A stretch of DNA of 64,000 nucleotides from Herbaspirillum sp. RTI4 (GCF_034313965.1 NZ_JAVIWQ010000002.1:3844001-3908000), one strand, 5' to 3'. Counted from the stretch's first letter, positions 54,259-62,780 are shown. Made by a program: numbers and translations. Notes: generated from the sequence alone by a model not told the origin.

Positions 54259-57200
54259 ATGAGCCAGATCCACCACGAATGCGAGCTCGAACGCCATATC
54301 GTCGAGCAACTCACGGCAGCCGGTTGGCTGCTGGGAAAATCTACCGGCTATGACCCAGCCAGGGCGCTGTTCCCGGAAGATGTGATCGGCTGGCTTCAAA
54401 CCAGCCAGCCGCAAGCCTGGTCCAAGCTTAGCAGCCTGAACGGCGCTGGCACCGAAACAGCCGTGCTGGACCGGCTGGTGAAGATGCTGGAAAGCAAAGA
54501 TGGCGGCACCGTGAATGTGCTGCGTGACGGCTTTGCGATAGCTGGCGGTGGCACCTTGGCGATGAGCCAGGCGCTGCCCGAGGATGAGCGCAACCAAACA
54601 GTGCTAGCGCGCTACGCCGCCAACCGACTGCGGGTGGTGCCGCAGTTGCGCTACTCGCTCGACAAGACCGACGAAATCGACCTAGGATTTTTCATTAATG
54701 GCATTCCAGTGGCTACGGTGGAACTGAAAACCGACTTCACCCAGTCGGTCGAGGCGGCCATGGACCAGTATCGGCAGGATCGTCCGCCGAAGAATGAGAA
54801 GACCGGCCGCGTCGAGCCGCTGCTAGCGTTCAAGCGCGGCGCGGCAGTGCATTTCGCGATGAGCGACAGCGACATCCGCATGAGCACCAAGCTGGCTGGC
54901 GATTCGACCTTTTTCCTGCCGTTCAACCGGGGCAACGATGGCGCAGCGGGCAACCCACCGGGCGCGAACGGTAGCTATCCGGTGAGTTATCTGTGGCAAA
55001 GGGTGCTGCAAAAGGACAACTGGCTGCGCATTTTCCATCGCTTTGTGCTGCTGGAGCGCAAAGAAACGCAGGACGTGAACGGCACAACCACTTTCAAGGA
55101 AAATCTGATCTTCCCGCGTTTTCACCAATGGGAAGGTGTGACCAAGATGGTCGATGCGGTGCGGGCGGAAGGTGCTGGCCAGCCTTATCTGATTCAGCAC
55201 AGCGCTGGTTCCGGAAAAACCAATACCATCGCCTGGATGGCACATTCGCTGATCCGCGTGCGTCGGCCAGATGGTAAACCGTACTTCCATAGCGTGATCG
55301 TGGTGACCGATCGCACGGTGCTGGACAAGCAGTTGCAAGAGGCCATTGGCCAGATCGAACATCAAACCGGCGTGGTGTGCGCGATTGACCGGCAGCAATC
55401 CAGCAAGCCAAAAAGCCAGCAATTGGCTGAAGCGATGTTGGCCGGTGTGCCGATCATCGTGGTGACGCTGCAGACCTTCCCTTGGGCACAGAAATTGATC
55501 CTCGCCGAACAGAGCCTGCGGGATCGGCGCTTCGCCATCATCATCGACGAGGCGCATAGCTCAACCGGTGGCAGCAGCGCCGATGATTTGCGCTATGTGC
55601 TGACAGGGCAAAGCGAAGAAGAATGGGAGAAGCTGAGCAAGGAGGAAAAGCTATCGGTATGGCAGTCTTCCCGCCAACGCCCAAGCAATGCCAGCTACTT
55701 CGCCTTCACCGCCACGCCCAAACACTCCACGCTGAGCCTGTTCGGTCGGCCGCGTCAACCGGATCAACCGATATCCAAAGACAACCCACCCGTGCCGTTT
55801 CACCTGTACACAATGCAGCAGGCCATTGAAGAGGGTTTCATTCTCGATGTGCTGAAGAACTACACCAGCTATGACGTCGCGTTCCGTATCGGTTCGAAGT
55901 TTGCCGAGAGTGATGATGAGCGCGTGGACGAAAAGAGCGCCAAGCGCGCCCTGGCCAAATGGCTATCGTTGCACCCGACCAATGTGGGCCAAAAGGTGGA
56001 GCTGATCATCGAACACTTCCGCGCTAACGTCGCCCACCTGCTGGGTGGCCAAGCTAAAGCCATGGTGGTCACTTCTTCAAGGGCGTCTGCGGTAAAGTAC
56101 CAGTTGGCCCTGGATCGTTACTGCCAGAGCAAGGGTTATCAAGGGATTCAGGCGATGGTTGCATTCTCCGGCGAGGTCGCGAATAAGGATGTGCAAGACG
56201 GTCAATTCGCCGATGAGTATCAGTTCACCGAAACTAACATGAACCCTGGCCTTAAAGGGCGGGAAATGCGCAAGGCATTCGATACCCAGGACTATCGGGT
56301 GATGATCGTCGCCAATAAATTTCAAACGGGCTTCGACCAGCCAAAACTGGTGGCCATGTACTTGGATAAGAAGATTTCAGGTGTGGAAGCGGTACAGACC
56401 CTATCGCGCCTGAATCGCACGTATCCGGGCAAGGACAAGACCTTTGTGCTGGACTTTGCCAATGAGTCGGAAGAAATCGTCAACGCATTTAAGACCTTTT
56501 ATCGCGATGCCAAGGTGTCGGATGTACAAGACCCAAACATCGTATATGACATCAAGCAGCGCTTGGATGGCATGTTAATTTACGAAACCAGCGAAATCGT
56601 GGCTTTTGGCGATGCCATCGTGAATAAGAGTGTCACGCATCAGAAACTGTATTCACTGACCCAAGCCGCCACCGACCGCTTCAACGGCAAGCTGAAGGCA
56701 TTGAATGATGCCATCGATAAATGGGATGAGGCCTGGCGTATTGCAAGCGACGCAGACGACCAGAAAGGCACGGCGCACGCGGATGTCCAGCGATCAGAAC
56801 AGACCAAGGCGCGGGATGAGCTGATGATTTTTAGCGAGAGCCTGACCAAGTTCGTGCGAAGCTACGAATATGTGGCGCAGCTGGTGGAATTTGGCGACCC
56901 TGGCCTGGAAGCGTTTGCCAGTTATGCGCGCCTGTTGCGCAAGCGCCTGAAAGGCATCACGCCGGAGCAGGTGGATTTGGGCGATCTGACGTTGACGCAT
57001 TACAAAGCTATAAAGGGTGATACGTTGACTGGGCTTTTTGCGGTTGAGCAGATACCGGAGCTATACGGGATTACCGATAATGGCTTACGTGATGGCCGCG
57101 ACCGTGAAAAAAAATATCTATCTGAGTTGATTGAAAAACTGAATGATGCTTTCGGCAAAGACATCAGTGACAAAGATAAGGTGGCCTTTGCGGTGCATGT

Positions 57201-57447
57201 GTCTGAAAAGCTGCGCGATGACGCGATGGTGATGGCGCAGGTGCAAAATAACAGTCGGGATCAGGCGATGAAAGCCAATCTGCCAGCCGCTGCCGTCGCT
57301 GCAATTGTTGAGGCAATGAGCACCCATCAGAGCATGGCCACAAAGCTGTTGAGTGACGAATTGACGCGAGATATGTTCTTTGGCGTTGTATATGAAATGC
57401 TCAAGAAGGACATGAGCGGGGATTTGTTGACAGCCGCTCGCCGATAG
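54259..57447 (+). CDS. hsdR: Type I restriction endonuclease subunit HsdR
   Basis: HsdR translocates DNA and cuts it. The 1062-residue protein has the N-terminal nuclease domain with the catalytic pair in IDLGFFINGIPVATVELKTDF (quoted in part: GIPVATVELKTDF), the Walker A motif QHSAGSGKTNTIAW near residue 315, the DEAD-type box IIIDEAHSS, and YFAFTATPKHSTL. The later motor motifs (IVANKFQTGFDQP, QTLSRLNRT) are complete. It follows hsdS after 89 bases, completing the operon. Confidence 0.96.
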   Translation: MSQIHHECELERHIVEQLTAAGWLLGKSTGYDPARALFPEDVIGWLQTSQPQAWSKLSSLNGAGTETAVLDRLVKMLESKDGGTVNVLRDGFAIAGGGTLAMSQALPEDERNQTVLARYAANRLRVVPQLRYSLDKTDEIDLGFFINGIPVATVELKTDFTQSVEAAMDQYRQDRPPKNEKTGRVEPLLAFKRGAAVHFAMSDSDIRMSTKLAGDSTFFLPFNRGNDGAAGNPPGANGSYPVSYLWQRVLQKDNWLRIFHRFVLLERKETQDVNGTTTFKENLIFPRFHQWEGVTKMVDAVRAEGAGQPYLIQHSAGSGKTNTIAWMAHSLIRVRRPDGKPYFHSVIVVTDRTVLDKQLQEAIGQIEHQTGVVCAIDRQQSSKPKSQQLAEAMLAGVPIIVVTLQTFPWAQKLILAEQSLRDRRFAIIIDEAHSSTGGSSADDLRYVLTGQSEEEWEKLSKEEKLSVWQSSRQRPSNASYFAFTATPKHSTLSLFGRPRQPDQPISKDNPPVPFHLYTMQQAIEEGFILDVLKNYTSYDVAFRIGSKFAESDDERVDEKSAKRALAKWLSLHPTNVGQKVELIIEHFRANVAHLLGGQAKAMVVTSSRASAVKYQLALDRYCQSKGYQGIQAMVAFSGEVANKDVQDGQFADEYQFTETNMNPGLKGREMRKAFDTQDYRVMIVANKFQTGFDQPKLVAMYLDKKISGVEAVQTLSRLNRTYPGKDKTFVLDFANESEEIVNAFKTFYRDAKVSDVQDPNIVYDIKQRLDGMLIYETSEIVAFGDAIVNKSVTHQKLYSLTQAATDRFNGKLKALNDAIDKWDEAWRIASDADDQKGTAHADVQRSEQTKARDELMIFSESLTKFVRSYEYVAQLVEFGDPGLEAFASYARLLRKRLKGITPEQVDLGDLTLTHYKAIKGDTLTGLFAVEQIPELYGITDNGLRDGRDREKKYLSELIEKLNDAFGKDISDKDKVAFAVHVSEKLRDDAMVMAQVQNNSRDQAMKANLPAAAVAAIVEAMSTHQSMATKLLSDELTRDMFFGVVYEMLKKDMSGDLLTAARR

Positions 57448-57573
57448 ATGAGCTTTTTCAGGGACTCCGTCGCAAGCGTAACCCAGCGAGCTCAATACAC
57501 AGGTTCATTTTTCCGAGAGTATCGGAATTTTTGTGTGTAAGGCATATCTCACTGATCTCTCAAAGGAGACTGT

Positions 57574-57684
57574 ATGCCAAGCAAGACAAAACCCTGCACC
57601 ACGTCCAGGGTAATCCCCCCGCAAAAAAGTAAAAATGGGGGGATTACCTTGTTACTGTCGTCAGTTACCATTACCTTCTCCTGA
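57574..57684 (+). CDS. Possible 36-aa protein
   Basis: A short frame MPSKTKPCTTSRVIPPQKSK is preceded by a good Shine-Dalgarno (AAAGGAG, 7 bases before ATG). It spans the 12-bp hairpin at 57609-57648. No family is recognised and it could be a decayed fragment. Confidence 0.25.
   Translation: MPSKTKPCTTSRVIPPQKSKNGGITLLLSSVTITFS
57609..57648. other. Perfect 12-bp inverted repeat
   Basis: GGTAATCCCCCC (57609-57620) pairs fully with GGGGGGATTACC (57637-57648) around a 16-base A-rich loop. No T run follows on either strand, so it is not a standard terminator. It could be an RNA structure or a protein site. Confidence 0.6.
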
Positions 57685-57786
57685 AGTTGTTGACCACATT
57701 GAAGAACTGAATTTGACCTGGCAACTGCATACATCAAACCAGGAAACTGTCAGAGCAAAATGCGACTACTAAAAATAAAACGGCAC

Positions 57787-58842
57787 TCACGACATAAAAC
57801 CCACAGTCGCGATGAAATGACCATCATCAAACCGCAACATCCGTTCCGGCCATTGCAGCGCGGCCAGTTTAAAACGGGCCGCCACCGGCTCGCAGGCCTT
57901 GCGTGCAGACCAGCGCGCACCCACAGAGAAATCAACACAAAACACATTGCCTGCCACGCCATGCCACGCCTGCGGCAATACGCCATCAAACAGGTCAGGG
58001 CCGCCTTTGTTGGCATTGGCGTCGCTACTGTCGAAACGTCGCCAATAATGGCCGACTACCACCGGTATGCCGTCGGTATATTCATCCCACCATTGCACGC
58101 GTTCGGTAAAGCGCCATTTGCCACTCGAATAAAAAGCAGCCTCCCCCTTGCGCTCCACGCCCGAGGTCAGGACCTTGAGTGGGTTCATCATTTGCTTAAT
58201 TGCTTCGTTGTCGGCAAGTGCGTGCATGAACGGCGGCTCATGCTGAATATTTTCCAGTCCATGTTCCCACCTCAGCCGTTCCTCTGCCATGCGCGGCTCC
58301 AATTCGCGCGCGCATTGTTGCGCCACCTTCTCCCAGGCATCGTAGTGTTGACGGACACTGCCTAGCGGAAGGTCGCGGATCTGATCAAGTTTGTCGCTAA
58401 TCCAGGCAGCATGAATCACGCGCAAATCAGCTCGCTCCAGCGCGATGGGCAAGGTCGACAGAAACGCCACGATCTTGCTTCTGGCCGTTTCATCTGCATA
58501 ATTGAGCGGCGCATAGCGTGCTTGGTCGCGCTCCTTGCGTTCTTCAAAAAACCATCCCGATCCGTCTTTGGCATCCTCGCGGAGTAGATTGATTTCGTGG
58601 TTTCCCAATACCGCGACGGCACGGCCGGTACGGATCAAGTTTTCTACCAAGGCCAACACGGCGGGGCTATCCGGCCCCCGGTCGCAAAAGTCACCGACAA
58701 AAACCAAGGTTCTCCCATCGGGATGTTGTCCCTGCTCGTCATAGCCCAGATGGCGCAACAGATTGCACAGTGCTTCATATTCGCCGTGAATGTCGCCGAC
58801 GATGTCCAACGGTCCTTCAGGCAGGGCTTGAATCAGGTTCAT
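57787..58842 (-). CDS. PPP-family metallophosphoesterase
   Basis: A 351-residue protein with the full metal site of PPP phosphatases: GDIHG (residues 16-20), GDFCDRG (50-56), GNHE (80-83), a His in RVIHAAW and VVVGHYW. Relatives include serine/threonine phosphatases and the Ap4A hydrolases ApaH and PrpE. The substrate is unknown. It is the last gene of a three-gene unit (with the 176- and 140-residue proteins), divergent from a WYL regulator in a defence island. A role in nucleotide or phosphoprotein signalling during infection is inferred. Confidence 0.85.
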   Translation of the reverse strand: MNLIQALPEGPLDIVGDIHGEYEALCNLLRHLGYDEQGQHPDGRTLVFVGDFCDRGPDSPAVLALVENLIRTGRAVAVLGNHEINLLREDAKDGSGWFFEERKERDQARYAPLNYADETARSKIVAFLSTLPIALERADLRVIHAAWISDKLDQIRDLPLGSVRQHYDAWEKVAQQCARELEPRMAEERLRWEHGLENIQHEPPFMHALADNEAIKQMMNPLKVLTSGVERKGEAAFYSSGKWRFTERVQWWDEYTDGIPVVVGHYWRRFDSSDANANKGGPDLFDGVLPQAWHGVAGNVFCVDFSVGARWSARKACEPVAARFKLAALQWPERMLRFDDGHFIATVGFMS

Positions 58843-58874
58843 GACATTTTCTTATTTGTGTGAAGCGCGTTGGT

Positions 58875-59405
58875 TTAATCGCCGGTACAGGCGCGGATAC
58901 GATGGTTGTCATAATTGAAGCACTCGTACAATACATTGTCTTGGATGATTTCGCGTGCAATTCTTCGCGAATTAATGGGCCAGTCTTTCGGTTTAATGGA
59001 GGGCCAGGGCTTATCCGGAGGCTCCTCCATGTCGATGACATTTTCCTGTGATGTGTATCCGACCGACCATTCCGGGCTTGTTGCATACGTTACTCCGTCG
59101 TATGTCATCAACCACAGCATTTGTTTATTGCCCAGTGGCAAGGCATCGACCAAAGCTGTCAGGTGTCCTTCCAGATGATCCAGGTACGCCTCTTCCAGCC
59201 AAGAGTCCATTCGCATCGAGACGCAAATTTCCTCCCATAGGTTGTTGATGCCTTGCCCCTCCATAAGGCCAGGTTTTTCCGACTGACATTTGCGAATCAG
59301 ACGTTTAGTCAGTAATTCACAAAGCTGCACTGCCTGGTCTTGCAATACGGAACGATACAAACCATAGGGATCATGCATCGGTGCCCGTGTACCAAATTCA
59401 AACAT
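58875..59405 (-). CDS. Hypothetical protein (176 aa), phosphatase-operon member
   Basis: I do not recognise this protein. It begins MFEFGTRAPMHDPYGLYRSV and is rich in acidic and aromatic residues, with LWEEICVSMRMDSWLEEAYLDHLEGHL (in two halves, residues 56-82) looking helical. It ends RIAREIIQDNVLYECFNYDN. No signal peptide or membrane helix is visible. It lies 32 bases upstream of the phosphatase gene and 9 bases after the 140-residue gene, so the three form an operon. Confidence 0.7.
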   Translation of the reverse strand: MFEFGTRAPMHDPYGLYRSVLQDQAVQLCELLTKRLIRKCQSEKPGLMEGQGINNLWEEICVSMRMDSWLEEAYLDHLEGHLTALVDALPLGNKQMLWLMTYDGVTYATSPEWSVGYTSQENVIDMEEPPDKPWPSIKPKDWPINSRRIAREIIQDNVLYECFNYDNHRIRACTGD

Positions 59406-59414
59406 GGTTTTTCC

Positions 59415-59837
59415 TTAAACGTCTGTGTCAACACGACGGCTGAAGGGAATTCCCTTGTCCGCCAACCAAGCGATGAGTTGCTCCACATCGGGGAAAGGAT
59501 CGGCCAGGCTCTGCGGCAGTTGCGCATCACAGATGGTCGTCATGGCCGCCAATGCAGGCATTGTCAGAGCGTAGGCGAGCAAGAGGCTCTCCATCGCAGG
59601 CAGATCGGATGCGGCGACCGTGTAGGTAGTGGCAACCTCTCCCCCGCAGAATCTTTCCGTCAGCTCTCCCCTATCGTACAACTCGACTTCCAGCCCTCCG
59701 AGACGGTTTAACCTCACAAAGCCGCATGCTCCGGGCAACCGGCTCACCATACGCACACTGTCTGGCGTCTTCGCTTCAGAGGCTTCTTGCTGCCCATCCG
59801 GATTGCTCATCATGTCCTCGGTTGAATAGTTGCTCAT
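59415..59837 (-). CDS. Hypothetical protein (140 aa), phosphatase-operon member
   Basis: I do not recognise this protein. It has a polar N-terminus (MSNYSTEDMMSNPDGQQEAS), a beta-rich middle (GACGFVRLNRLGGLEVELYD) and a helical C-terminal part with SLLLAYALTMPALAAMTTIC, which is hydrophobic but contains no clear membrane anchor. It is first in the operon and is read away from the WYL regulator. The intergenic region holds two copies of an ATCAA-N-TTGAT palindrome. Confidence 0.68.
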   Translation of the reverse strand: MSNYSTEDMMSNPDGQQEASEAKTPDSVRMVSRLPGACGFVRLNRLGGLEVELYDRGELTERFCGGEVATTYTVAASDLPAMESLLLAYALTMPALAAMTTICDAQLPQSLADPFPDVEQLIAWLADKGIPFSRRVDTDV

Positions 59838-59862
59838 GGTCTTTCCCAGTAAAAATATATAC

Positions 59863-59902
59863 GATCAAATTGATCTTAATAAAACTATAGCATCAATTTG
59901 AT
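59863..59902. promoter_or_regulatory. Two palindromic operators (ATCAA-N-TTGAT) in the divergent promoter region
   Basis: GATCAAATTGATC (59863-59875) and ATCAATTTGAT (59892-59902) share the perfect palindrome ATCAA-N-TTGAT, with centres 28 bases apart. They lie between the 140-residue gene and the WYL regulator gene. A TATATT sequence at 59913-59918 is a plausible -10 box for the regulator. Binding by the WYL protein is inferred. Confidence 0.7.
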
Positions 59903-59954
59903 TCGTTTGTGATATATTCAATTCATCTTGTTTTTAACCCTGAGGCTTGTCTCT

Positions 59955-60851
59955 ATGTCCCCTCCTCCCATGCCATTGGATGCCTTGTCCGCCGCGCAAC
60001 GCGAACGACTGGCCTATATAGAATTTCGTCTGTGGTTCCTCGGTGAGGTGAGCCGCATGGATGTGCTGCAGCGTTTTGGTATCGCCACGGCGGCAGGCAC
60101 GCGCGATCTGGTGCTGTATCAGGAGTTGGCTCCAGGCAATGTGGCGTACATCAAGAAGCGGCATTGTTATCTGCCGACGTTCAAGCCGCTGTTTCAGCAT
60201 CAGGTGCAGCGCGTGCTGTCGGCGTTGACTTCCGGCTTCGGGGATGGCGAGCGCGATACAGGCAACTCCTTGTTGCCGCATGATGTTCCGGCGCGGCTGA
60301 ATCAACCGCAGCTGGCACCGCTAGCCATGGTTACGCGCGCCATTCACGGCGGCTATCCACTCAAGCTCAAGTATTACTCGATGAAGCGGGGACTCAGCGA
60401 GCGGGAAATCATCCCCCATGCGCTGGTGGATTCTGGTTTGCGCTGGCATGTCCGGGCCTACGATCGCAGCAAGCAAGAGTTTCGTGATCTTGTCCTGACG
60501 CGCATGGAAAAAATCAGCCCTTTGAAGGAGCGGGACCCTCGCACCGAAGTATTGCCGCAGGAATGCCAGCTGGCCGATGTGCATTGGCAGCGCTTGTTAA
60601 ACATGAGCTTCATCCCGCATCCGGGCCACCCGCATCCTGAATCGATCATGCGCGACTATGGAATGACCCATGGCCAGTTGTCGGTGCAGGTGCGCGCCGC
60701 CAATGCCGGGCATGTACTGCGGCAATGGCAGGTGGATTGCTCCCCGGACGCGAGCCTGCAGGGGCCAGAGTTCCGGTTACGACTGACGGATCTGCGCCTG
60801 CTCGACGATCTGGACAATGCAGTACTGGCTCCCGGATACACCAAGCTCTGA
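59955..60851 (+). CDS. WYL-domain transcriptional regulator (BrxR/CapW-like)
   Basis: A 298-residue regulator with an N-terminal winged helix (RERLAYIEFRLWFLGEVSRM, then DVLQRFGI and DLVLYQELAPGNVAYIK), a WYL domain (GLSEREIIPHALVDSGLRWH, with RWHVRAY at the WYL position) and a C-terminal WCX-like part. The order and N-terminal pattern match BrxR and CapW, which repress BREX, CBASS and other defence operons until infection. The start at 59955 was chosen by alignment to that pattern. It is divergent from the phosphatase operon and upstream of the lipoprotein gene. Confidence 0.85.
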   Translation: MSPPPMPLDALSAAQRERLAYIEFRLWFLGEVSRMDVLQRFGIATAAGTRDLVLYQELAPGNVAYIKKRHCYLPTFKPLFQHQVQRVLSALTSGFGDGERDTGNSLLPHDVPARLNQPQLAPLAMVTRAIHGGYPLKLKYYSMKRGLSEREIIPHALVDSGLRWHVRAYDRSKQEFRDLVLTRMEKISPLKERDPRTEVLPQECQLADVHWQRLLNMSFIPHPGHPHPESIMRDYGMTHGQLSVQVRAANAGHVLRQWQVDCSPDASLQGPEFRLRLTDLRLLDDLDNAVLAPGYTKL

Positions 60852-60983
60852 CATTGCCTGCAAGCATTCTGCTTGTTGAGTTCGAATCTGCACCCTTTAC
60901 TAAAAATTGCTTCCCTCACAGGACGGCATGTCCCGTAACGCCCACTCCCGTCCAAATGACCGGACACCTCACCCAGGAACATC

Positions 60984-61565
60984 ATGAAACTCATCGCTAC
61001 CCTGATCGCCACATTGACTCTCTCCGCTTGCTCCTCCGCACCGCCCTTGTCAGCGGTGCCGCCAAACGTCCAGGTCGCCAGTGTTCCCTCCGACTTGCTG
61101 ACCACCGGTTTTACGCGTGGCGGCCTGACGCTGGTATTCAATAAATCCGGTCAATGGGAGCGCATCACTTCCGTGTCGGCAGTCACTATCGGCAGCAATT
61201 TGATCGGTGCCGCGGATGAATCCATTACCGTGGCGACCATGAAGGCGCGTCGCCAGATCGCGGAATTCATCAATACGGACGTCAAGAGCAAACGCACCCT
61301 GACGACCATCTCGACAACCATTCAGAAAGCGGAAGGCAAGACCGGAGGGGAACCCGAAAATAACAGCGACGATGAAAGTCAGACCTCCGCCAGAATTGCG
61401 CAGATGGTCAAGGACAGCATCGTTCAGTCCAGCCGCGCCATCCTGACTGGCACGATGGTGGAGAGCGAGTTTATTGATGCCGAAAAACGCCAGGCTATTG
61501 TTACCGTCTTCGTCGATCGCAAGACTGCTGCGGCAGCGCTGTCCATGAGCGGACGGGCTAAATAA
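60984..61565 (+). CDS. Lipoprotein (193 aa), LPP20/FlgO-like
   Basis: A signal peptide with lipobox LSAC (Cys16) marks a secreted lipoprotein. The mature part contains ATMKARRQIAEFINTDVKSK and a late segment SSRAILTGTMVESEFIDAEK followed by AIVTVFVDR. This resembles the LPP20/FlgO group of small outer-membrane lipoproteins, but I hold that loosely. It has an AGGA ribosome-binding site. Its stop overlaps the start of the next gene (ATAATG), so the two are coupled. Role in the island is unknown. Confidence 0.7.
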   Translation: MKLIATLIATLTLSACSSAPPLSAVPPNVQVASVPSDLLTTGFTRGGLTLVFNKSGQWERITSVSAVTIGSNLIGAADESITVATMKARRQIAEFINTDVKSKRTLTTISTTIQKAEGKTGGEPENNSDDESQTSARIAQMVKDSIVQSSRAILTGTMVESEFIDAEKRQAIVTVFVDRKTAAAALSMSGRAK

Positions 61566-62629
61566 TGCGCGCCGTCCTTGTTGCCCTGATGCTGGCGATG
61601 CTTGCCTCTATTGCCAACGCAGTTCCGTTACCGATCCTGACCACGCTAATCGGTCAGGGCATCAAGCTGATCGAGTTCTCACCGGAGAAAGTGGTGGTCA
61701 ATGCAACCGGGACGGGATCAACCCGCGAACTCGCCATTACAGCGGCTTTGCTGGCGGCGTCCCATCAGGCGCTCGGTTCCCTTATCGTCAGCACCCAGGA
61801 ATCGGCAGACGACAAACTGGTACGTGATGAGATCATCCAGCACACGACTGGCATTGTGAATAAATATGACGTCATCTCCTGCGACCGGGCCGACGGACGG
61901 TACGAATGCACGATCAAGGCCGTGGTCTCTACTTCTCCACTGCGTACGGCGGCGATATCGCTTGGTGCTAAGGTTCAGACCTTCGACGGCGGATCTGCCT
62001 ATGCCGAGCAGGTGAGCATTCGAAACAGCGTGATCGAAGGGCGCAAACTGGTCATGAGCTTAGTCGACCAATTGTCGACCTCCGGCATGGATCTGAAGCT
62101 GAAAAGCACAGCGGCAGTTCCGACAGATAGTGAAATGGCATCCGTGCTAATAAAGTACACGGTATCGATCAATCCTGAGTTTGCCGACTCGATGAAGTCC
62201 ATTCTCAGTAGGCTTGAGGATTCTACCGACAAGCAACGGATAAGCACGCAACCGGGGTATATCACGGTAGTCGGTGGCTGGCCGGTTAGTACCTATCGAA
62301 TGTATGACGGGAAGATGGTTGCGCAGATTGGCGAAAGCATGAAGGAGCAAGCGATATTATCAGTCCTTATCACCGTTCGCGGCGACAATGACGAGTCGCT
62401 TGGCACCTACTGCGACCGAGCAAAGACACCCCTCTTCGCTAAGAACATGGATTACGATATCTGGCGCAAGACGGACAACACCGCCGCAAGCGTTCGATAC
62501 GTCAACGATCCAGTGATTTATACCGGACGCAGCGGAACTCGCTCAGTGCAGATTGCCATGCCAGAGGAAACGCTTTCAAGAATGCGCTCGGTATCGATCA
62601 ACGCCGGATGCAAACTACCGGCAAAGTAA
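61565..62629 (+). CDS. Periplasmic protein (354 aa), FlgT-like N-terminal region
   Basis: The signal peptide MRAVLVALMLAMLASIANA predicts export. Residues 45-115 (VNATGTGSTRELAITAALLA, then ASHQALGSLIVSTQ) resemble the N-terminal domain of FlgT-type proteins, in which a TG-x-A pattern starts an alpha/beta unit. The later part (about 180-350) is unrecognised. It overlaps the lipoprotein gene, so the pair probably works together in the envelope. No flagellar genes are nearby. It is the last gene of the island. Confidence 0.65.
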   Translation: MRAVLVALMLAMLASIANAVPLPILTTLIGQGIKLIEFSPEKVVVNATGTGSTRELAITAALLAASHQALGSLIVSTQESADDKLVRDEIIQHTTGIVNKYDVISCDRADGRYECTIKAVVSTSPLRTAAISLGAKVQTFDGGSAYAEQVSIRNSVIEGRKLVMSLVDQLSTSGMDLKLKSTAAVPTDSEMASVLIKYTVSINPEFADSMKSILSRLEDSTDKQRISTQPGYITVVGGWPVSTYRMYDGKMVAQIGESMKEQAILSVLITVRGDNDESLGTYCDRAKTPLFAKNMDYDIWRKTDNTAASVRYVNDPVIYTGRSGTRSVQIAMPEETLSRMRSVSINAGCKLPAK

Positions 62630-62651
62630 TTAGTCCTACCTATCAGCAATT

Positions 62652-62685
62652 TTTTTTGCATCCACGGTTGCATCCATGAATTAAA
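62652..62685 (+). repeat. Right copy of 34-bp end repeat
   Basis: This segment matches 40169-40202 in 28 of 34 positions and lies 48 bases inside the right attachment repeat. It contains TTTTTTGCATCCA, GCATCCATG and a TTAAA tail. See the left copy for the interpretation. Confidence 0.6.
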
Positions 62686-62732
62686 TTAAAAAGTGCACAC
62701 CTCTTATTTAATAGGACTTTTAAGCTCTTATC

Positions 62733-62746
62733 CAAGTCCACCTATC
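62733..62746 (+). repeat. attR, right attachment repeat of the island
   Basis: An exact copy of the 14 bases at 40040-40053 in the tRNA-Met gene. The sequence after it diverges from the tRNA 3' end (CCAAAC instead of ACCACCA). The match is therefore short, and later mutation at the right junction is likely. Confidence 0.7.
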
Positions 62747-62780
62747 CCAAACACACGTCAGAGAATTTCTCTGGCGTCTT

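Larger units (their letters stand above)
57448..57786. other. Gap after hsdR with hairpin and small frames
   Basis: About 340 bases hold a possible 36-residue gene and a perfect 12-bp hairpin (both listed). A second short frame from ATG 57635 reads MGGLPCYCRQLPLPSPEVVD. The gap separates hsdR from the converging phosphatase gene. Confidence 0.45.
40040..62746. mobile_element. Integrated genomic (defence) island, about 22.7 kb
   Basis: The segment between the two 14-bp attachment repeats carries an integrase next to the tRNA, an AlpA regulator, a DUF927 helicase-like protein, insertion-sequence debris and a set of defence genes: a DRT2-type reverse transcriptase, a MNT/HEPN pair, type I restriction and a WYL-regulated operon. 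Imperfect 34-bp direct repeats lie just inside both ends. Its GC content is lower and more variable than in the core genes. No relaxase, type IV secretion or phage structural gene is present, so it would be a satellite or non-conjugative island. Confidence 0.75.

Noticed and set aside
57609..57648. Terminator of hsdR
   Set aside because: The stem is perfect but no T run follows on either strand, and it lies 160 bases after the stop codon.
40040..62746. Prophage or conjugative element
   Set aside because: No capsid, tail, terminase, lysis, relaxase or type IV secretion genes are visible; only integrase, AlpA and DUF927 functions remain.
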